Below, piece after piece: positions 28,526 through 32,840 of a DNA stretch of 32,840 bases. The notes under the pieces are model-generated. The model had not been told where the DNA came from and searched no databases. It saw only the letters and a program-made list of their open reading frames with translations. The DNA comes from a virus: the IMG/VR virus record IMGVR_UViG_3300042893_000773, positions 1-32,840 of that record; one strand, given 5' to 3'. The position numbers were made by a program, and so were the translations under genes. Numbering within the stretch: the first letter of the stretch is position 1; every line of letters starts with the position of its first letter.

Positions 28526-29284
28526 ATGAATACGCTAGTCGCCATATTAACATCAGATAAAATTGACAAGCTTGAACGCTGCATCAAATCCGTATTACAA
28601 CAAACACCACTAAGTGATATTGTTGTGATCATAAACACTGCGGATACACAATACGCAACGTCTGCTCAACACACTTGTAAAAAATATGGTATTAGATATG
28701 AGGTTACCATATCTAACGGTACTCCCGCAATGGGTAAAAACTCTGTTCTCGATTTCTTTCTCAATACAGAATATGATTACCTCACGCAAATAGATGGTGA
28801 TGATTATCTTACTCCAAATGCCATCGATAAGATTCATAGTATAATACAAAACAATCCTAATATAGATATTCTTGGTCTTACTAACAATCCTATGACATAT
28901 CAAGGTAAACAGTATATGGTACAAGAGTTTTTTGAAAGTTCTGATATCTACTCATTCGCAGGAATAGACGGTAGAGAAGCACTTAATTTGATTGCATTGG
29001 GAAAGTTTATGGTAAACCATCTTCCGTGGAATAGAATTTTATTGTATTCTAGACAATGTGCCGAATCGTTTCGATTTGATGAAACATTCTTAGGAGCGGA
29101 AGATATAGTAGCATCCTATGAATTATATTATAACTCAACTTTAAAATATCTTTTTACACATGAACATCTTTACATGTACGATTTAGAACCAAACGGCAAT
29201 TTCAATACGTTTCTAGCAAATTCTACCGAAGTAAAGAAGATTCATATGAAACTTAGGACTGTGGTAAATGCATCTAAAATATAA
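28526..29284 (+). CDS. Family 2-type glycosyltransferase
   Basis: This 252-residue protein is a GT-A fold glycosyltransferase. It opens with TLVAILTSDKIDKLERCIKSVLQQ (the family 2 start), has the metal and sugar-nucleotide motif DGDDYL near residue 92, and an acidic GAEDIVASYE near residue 190, the usual place of the catalytic base. It transfers a sugar from a nucleotide donor; acceptor and sugar cannot be read. The start at 28526 is chosen because the in-frame reading upstream crosses tRNA-Leu. It overlaps the next gene by 17 bases and begins a four-gene operon. Confidence 0.85.
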   Translation: MNTLVAILTSDKIDKLERCIKSVLQQTPLSDIVVIINTADTQYATSAQHTCKKYGIRYEVTISNGTPAMGKNSVLDFFLNTEYDYLTQIDGDDYLTPNAIDKIHSIIQNNPNIDILGLTNNPMTYQGKQYMVQEFFESSDIYSFAGIDGREALNLIALGKFMVNHLPWNRILLYSRQCAESFRFDETFLGAEDIVASYELYYNSTLKYLFTHEHLYMYDLEPNGNFNTFLANSTEVKKIHMKLRTVVNASKI

Positions 29285-29921
29285 AATTGACTTACTTAGG
29301 ACATACAAAGTATTTAAAAAGTTGCGCAAAAATCCTACAAATACAATTTTTGTTTTTGAAATACTGCACTCAACAAATTCGCCTTCTCTTAAGTGGACAT
29401 ACTCTAAATTACTTCAAACTTCTTATGGTGGTAGAACGGCATATGATTCAGAAGAAATTTCTAGTTACTTTGGCACATTAGCTGAAAGGCCAAACAGTTC
29501 TGTTGGTAAAGAATGTCATAATTTATTTCCCAACCAAGAGATTCTGCTTAAAATAAGTAGAAGAAAAAATAAAAATAATGATTGGATTGAGGCTAAACAT
29601 CCATACAACTGGATGGCAAGAAGATACAGAGACACGCACGACACATGGCATACACTTACCGGTTATCCTGCTAATGATATCGGAGAAATGAGGCTTGCGA
29701 TGTTTTCGTTTGCACAAACAAAATCTATTGGTTGGTTTTTAGTAAGTTTTGCTATCTTGTTGAAGTATGGTGTTACCAAACGCAATGTGATGTTGATGTT
29801 GACTGCATATCAAAACGGTAAACAAGCTAAATTTCTTCTCGCTGAAAACTATGATGAATTATTCAGCGAAAATTTAGAAGCCGCACGAGCAAGATTGAAC
29901 ATAAATGCGCAAACTCTTTAA
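29268..29921 (+). CDS. Coq4-like protein
   Basis: This 217-residue protein carries HDTWHTLTGYPANDIGE at residues 124-140, the HDxxHx(11)E zinc motif of Coq4, with His124, Asp125, His128 and Glu140 all present. Residues ~110-122 (YNWMARRYRDT) and the downstream helix EMRLAMFSFAQT also fit Coq4, which acts in ubiquinone biosynthesis at the membrane in mitochondria and some alphaproteobacteria. The N-terminal ~100 residues are less clearly matched. It overlaps the glycosyltransferase gene by 17 bases and the next gene by 17. Role in phage infection is unknown; support of host quinone synthesis is inference. Confidence 0.68.
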   Translation: MHLKYKIDLLRTYKVFKKLRKNPTNTIFVFEILHSTNSPSLKWTYSKLLQTSYGGRTAYDSEEISSYFGTLAERPNSSVGKECHNLFPNQEILLKISRRKNKNNDWIEAKHPYNWMARRYRDTHDTWHTLTGYPANDIGEMRLAMFSFAQTKSIGWFLVSFAILLKYGVTKRNVMLMLTAYQNGKQAKFLLAENYDELFSENLEAARARLNINAQTL

Positions 29922-30534
29922 AATTGATAGTAGTTATCCTCTAGAGGAATTGGCAGAGTTTTGTAAAAACGCTGATTTGGATTCTAGGGATGGAGCAAGA
30001 AACATGGAGTACAATGATTGGGAAAACAAACCTCATACTTTTCTATACCTGCTATACAAAGAAAAAAGATTTGACGGTGCATTGAATGGTTATGTAATTT
30101 GCAAAGAAAATGAGCAAATTATATGCGGTCAAGGATATTATCTATCCGAGATAGATAATATGATTTGCTGCGGTGTTCGTAGTTACACAATTCCTGGAAA
30201 AAATTGCGGAAATACTCACGGTGACATCAAGGATATGATCTATCATGAAGTAAGCGCATTAGGTGCGGCTGGATGCTTTTTATCATTCAATGAATACAAT
30301 TACGAAAACGTTGCTAGATATGTAAAAGTCAATGATCCTAGTAATTACCTAACGTCATATATAGATGATGACGGGCAATGGTGGTCTAGACCTGGCAGAA
30401 AAATACATCTCCATGAATCATATGGACCAATAAGATTAAAAGATACTAAGCAGTGGATAATCTATCACCTGTTTAGGCCGTCTGATAAAATATCTATACT
30501 GGAGCAATTGAAAAACTTGGACTGGTACGAGTGA
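29905..30534 (+). CDS. Hypothetical protein, 209 aa
   Basis: This protein is not firmly recognised. Its centre (GALNGYVICKENEQIICGQGYYLSEIDNMICCGVRSYTIPG, spanning residues ~57-97 in two pieces) has the strand order of a GNAT N-acetyltransferase, where a strand, an acceptor loop and an acetyl-CoA strand follow each other, but the acetyl-CoA loop motif is not clear. A later helix-rich part includes KDMIYHEVSALGAAG. There is no signal or membrane helix. It is third in the operon starting with the glycosyltransferase, overlapping the Coq4-like gene by 17 bases. Confidence 0.55.
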   Translation: MRKLFKIDSSYPLEELAEFCKNADLDSRDGARNMEYNDWENKPHTFLYLLYKEKRFDGALNGYVICKENEQIICGQGYYLSEIDNMICCGVRSYTIPGKNCGNTHGDIKDMIYHEVSALGAAGCFLSFNEYNYENVARYVKVNDPSNYLTSYIDDDGQWWSRPGRKIHLHESYGPIRLKDTKQWIIYHLFRPSDKISILEQLKNLDWYE

Positions 30535-30544
30535 AGGATTACAG

Positions 30545-31294
30545 ATGTTAGTATTATTCGGTGATAGTTTTACTGCTGAGTGGCCCAGCGACCCCAAAAA
30601 TGCCACTCATTCGACTTGGTTTAAAATGCTAGCCGATAGGTTAGGAATAGAATATAAAACATACGGTGAGCGTGGTACTTCGTTTGAGTATTCAACCTTA
30701 AAATTTTTTGAATATTTAACCGGGGACGATTATGATCCAAACGATCAGATCATATTTGTTTTAACAGACAGCTATCGAAGTCCGGTTGTTGCAGAAGAAT
30801 TTGTTCCGATGTGGGCAGCATTCACATTTTCTAAAGTGTTTCCTGAGTATTTTGAAGCTGCCCCGCGACAAATGATAGCTAACCTATCTGAATCGAATGA
30901 ACATTATAATAGATTTAAGAATTTTTACAAAGATTGGTTTTTACTAAAAAATCAAGATTTAATTTCGGCGCAACGGTACATGCTATTACATACATTACAT
31001 AGCCTGCCTAATAACACGGTATCAATTAGTGTAGACGTGGATGAAGCATCTATCGCAAAACATTTCCCCAAACATGCTAATTTTTCGTTGATTGAAGTTA
31101 GTGGCAACGAATTTTCTGACGGCACATTGTGGGATTTTATAACAAAATATGGTCCCGATGATTTTAGACTGAATCATCTACACGAAAAAAATCATCATGT
31201 CTTAACGGATGCAGTATATGCATATCTAACTGATGATAATTTTTTAGATTTCAGTACATCTTCTTTCCATAAAAATTTGTTTTCCGTAAAATAG
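30545..31294 (+). CDS. SGNH hydrolase-like protein
   Basis: This 249-residue protein begins MLVLFGDSFTAEW, an SGNH/GDSL block I with Ser8 as likely nucleophile, then GERGTSFEYS (residues ~41-50) as block II and VLTDSYRSP near 77. A C-terminal DDFRLNHLHEKNHH may supply the catalytic Asp/His. It is related to the products at 20858 and 32180. No signal peptide is present. AAGGA lies before the ATG, ten bases after the preceding gene. Ester hydrolysis on sugars is the family norm; substrate unknown. Confidence 0.65.
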   Translation: MLVLFGDSFTAEWPSDPKNATHSTWFKMLADRLGIEYKTYGERGTSFEYSTLKFFEYLTGDDYDPNDQIIFVLTDSYRSPVVAEEFVPMWAAFTFSKVFPEYFEAAPRQMIANLSESNEHYNRFKNFYKDWFLLKNQDLISAQRYMLLHTLHSLPNNTVSISVDVDEASIAKHFPKHANFSLIEVSGNEFSDGTLWDFITKYGPDDFRLNHLHEKNHHVLTDAVYAYLTDDNFLDFSTSSFHKNLFSVK

Positions 31295-31361
31295 AACAAC
31301 AACATATTTATAGATTTCGGTTGCGTTAAGTACGATTATAGTGTATATATTAAAGACAGTC

Positions 31362-31367
31362 TAAATA
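31362..31367 (+). promoter_or_regulatory. Late promoter box TAAATA
   Basis: TCTAAATATT lies 21 bases before the ATG at 31389, with AAAGGAG in the predicted leader. A weaker sigma70-like pair, TTGCGT (31321) and TATATA (31344) with a 17-base spacer, precedes it. Confidence 0.5.
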
Positions 31368-31388
31368 TTTTTAAAAAAGGAGCATAAC

Positions 31389-31955
31389 ATGGCAGTACTA
31401 GCCTTAGACGTATCGGGTATCCCAAGAACGTGGGTCTCCCACGACGAAGCAATTTCGTATCATGCAAAGAACTTGGTTGCCTGGACTCTAGGCGACGTTA
31501 TTGCTAGATATAGAGGCGGCTATCAAGATGATGGTACGCAGAGTTATATCGAAACTCCCAGCATCATTGCTGTTAAGGGTGAAGGTTTTAACTTCAAAAA
31601 GCACAACAAAGTTATCTTGACTAACAAGACGCTGTTTGCCCGTGACCGTAACATGTGCGGATACTGCGGTGTTCAAATAGGCAATCATAGTAAGTTAAGT
31701 CGAGACCACATTGTACCTAGGTACCACGGTGGTATTGACGAATGGACTAACGTTGTTACTGCTTGCATCCCTTGCAATCAAAAGAAGGGTTGTAAGAGTT
31801 TGAAGGAATCTCGTATGGAACTGTTGTACATTCCGTACGCACCCAACCACTACGAAAACATGATTCTCCAAAACCGCAGCATTCTTGCTGACCAAATGGA
31901 GTATCTGTTGAGCGGTGTGCCCAAACACAGTAGAATTGTTCAATTAGCGGCTTGA
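31389..31955 (+). CDS. HNH endonuclease
   Basis: This 188-residue protein has an HNH nuclease core: a CxxC zinc pair at Cys90 and Cys93 (CGYC), the DHIVPRYHGG motif with Asp106-His107, WTNVVTAC with the central Asn, and a second CxxC (ACIPCNQKK). The DNA-cutting, metal-binding fold is complete. The N-terminal ~75 residues and the C-terminal helix (NHYENMILQNRSILADQMEYL) are conserved additions. Such genes occur in T4-type phages as homing or recombination nucleases. AAGGAG precedes the ATG. Its TGA stop is nested in the promoter of the following tRNAs. Confidence 0.9.
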   Translation: MAVLALDVSGIPRTWVSHDEAISYHAKNLVAWTLGDVIARYRGGYQDDGTQSYIETPSIIAVKGEGFNFKKHNKVILTNKTLFARDRNMCGYCGVQIGNHSKLSRDHIVPRYHGGIDEWTNVVTACIPCNQKKGCKSLKESRMELLYIPYAPNHYENMILQNRSILADQMEYLLSGVPKHSRIVQLAA

Positions 31956-31980
31956 CATTTATTTGTCAAGCTGCTATAAC
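31952..31980 (+). promoter_or_regulatory. Sigma70-type promoter for tRNA-Asn and tRNA-Thr
   Basis: TTGACA at 31952-31957, a 17-base spacer and TATAAC at 31975-31980 with TGC before it. The HNH gene's TGA stop (31953-31955) is inside the -35. CTTGACA..TGTCAAG (31951-31957, 31964-31970) forms a 7-base inverted repeat over the -35. Confidence 0.9.
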
Positions 31981-31985
31981 AAGAT

Positions 31986-31991
31986 TAAATA
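31986..31991 (+). promoter_or_regulatory. Possible late promoter box TAAATA before tRNA-Asn
   Basis: ATTAAATAGT lies 15 bases before tRNA-Asn, directly after the sigma70-type promoter. The tRNA pair may therefore have both early and late promoters. Confidence 0.4.
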
Positions 31992-32006
31992 GTTTATAGA
32001 GTTTAT

Positions 32007-32081
32007 TCCCTAATGGCGCAGCGGTAGCGCAGTTGACTGTTAATCAATTGGTCGGTGGTTCGAATCCATCTTAGGGAGCCA
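32007..32081 (+). tRNA. tRNA-Asn (anticodon GTT)
   Basis: Acceptor TCCCTAA/TTAGGGA with discriminator G; stem GTTGA/TCAAT with loop CTGTTAA gives GTT. CCA is encoded. Confidence 0.95.
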
Positions 32082-32087
32082 AAATTC

Positions 32088-32163
<76 letters not shown>

Positions 32164-32179
32164 TTCTTAAGGTCGTGAC

Positions 32180-32840
32180 ATGAAGTTGTTTGCTAGTGGA
32201 TGTTCGTTTACGTGGGGCGGAGAGTTAATTAAAACTCTCCATGATGAACACGGTTCTTTACTTGACGAACATAATCAGTCTGATATAAACAAACATCGTC
32301 TAAACATAACATGGCCTAAGCATCTATCAGATAAGCTTGGTTGCACTGAATTTCACAATCATAGCATAGGCTGCGGCTCTAATGCACGTATCGTTAGAAA
32401 AACTCTTGACTTCTTTGTTCCTAAAGTATTAACCGGCGAAGACATGTCTGATTGGACTGTAGCCATTCAATGGTCGGAACCTAGTAGATTTGAATTCTTT
32501 GACAATAATACTAATGATTGGGCTGTTGCAAAGCACGATGTTGTGATATTTCGCAGCGCAGACAGGGAACTTAGCGACACCGAACAAGAAGATATTATCC
32601 GAACACATTATGCGTATAGCACTGATGCAGCCGTAGGTCAGCAGTTCTTCACTCAAATATCTGCATTAGGTAACTTTTTTAAAGCACATGGTATCAAGTA
32701 TGTGTTTACGATAATACATGAAGGGTTTACAAATCCATTAAGTGAGTCACAACTAAGGTACTCTAACACTAATTTTAACTGGTATAACAACGATATTATG
32801 CAATGTTCAATTGACAAGATGAAGGTAGAACCATGTGAAA
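32180..32840 (+). CDS. SGNH hydrolase-like protein (partial, runs off the window)
   Basis: The frame from ATG 32180 stays open to the end, giving at least 220 residues. It begins MKLFASGCSFTWGGEL, with a GCS nucleophile block, followed by NHSIGCGSNARI near residue 57 as the glycine/asparagine block. This layout matches the products at 20858 and 30545, so it is a third member of the same family. The C-terminal catalytic block is not in the window. AAGG lies 7 bases before the ATG, just after tRNA-Thr. Confidence 0.7.
   Translation, partial: MKLFASGCSFTWGGELIKTLHDEHGSLLDEHNQSDINKHRLNITWPKHLSDKLGCTEFHNHSIGCGSNARIVRKTLDFFVPKVLTGEDMSDWTVAIQWSEPSRFEFFDNNTNDWAVAKHDVVIFRSADRELSDTEQEDIIRTHYAYSTDAAVGQQFFTQISALGNFFKAHGIKYVFTIIHEGFTNPLSESQLRYSNTNFNWYNNDIMQCSIDKMKVEPCE

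Overview
This window looks like part of the genome of a large tailed, T4-type phage. The evidence is a class Ia ribonucleotide reductase block (nrdA end, nrdB, glutaredoxin), a PAAR spike-tip protein next to a very large glycine-rich structural protein, very dense gene packing with 1-4 base start/stop overlaps, many TAAATA (T4-type late promoter) boxes, and 22 tRNA genes. The host is inferred to be an alphaproteobacterium: a HIG1-like twin-membrane-helix protein and a Coq4-like protein are both families typical of that group. The host is not proven by the sequence.

Layout. (1) 1-2226: nucleotide metabolism (nrdA, class II aldolase, nrdB, glutaredoxin). (2) 2240-5804: Sm-like small protein, PAAR tip, 993-residue structural protein. 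(3) 5816-8757: S-adenosylmethionine synthetase and a run of small proteins behind strong sigma70-type promoters, two of which share a conserved leader. (4) 8794-15617: a B12-type radical SAM enzyme, small proteins, an SPFH lipoprotein, a peroxiredoxin, a RimK-type ATP-grasp ligase, a second B12-type radical SAM enzyme and a small coiled-coil protein. (5) 15614-19375: PTH2-like protein, small membrane proteins, AAA+ ATPase, phosphomannomutase-like HAD phosphatase, SGNH hydrolase and a cysteine-less AhpD-like protein, then a convergent methyltransferase-like gene. (6) 19940-32840: an interrupted tRNA array. Twenty-two tRNAs alternate with single-gene cargo in both orientations (SGNH hydrolases, glycosyltransferases, a radical SAM protein, a 2OG oxygenase, an HEXXH lipoprotein, an outer-membrane barrel protein, a Coq4-like protein, an HNH nuclease) and with four structured gene-free stretches.

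Regulation. Eleven sigma70-type promoters can be read, all with a 17-base spacer; five carry TGCTATA at the -10. Four have their -35 TTGACA built around the TGA stop of the preceding gene. Late TAAATA boxes fall into two position classes. One lies 17-21 bases before a start codon that has a Shine-Dalgarno site. The other lies only 4-8 bases before a start codon without one, which predicts leaderless late mRNAs.

Working together. MetK would supply S-adenosylmethionine to three radical SAM enzymes and a methyltransferase-like protein. The mannose-phosphate enzyme, the glycosyltransferases and four SGNH esterase-like proteins suggest glycan building or remodelling. The tRNAs suit an AT-rich genome. 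These functional links are inference from content and context; all family calls were made by eye from motifs, without database searches.
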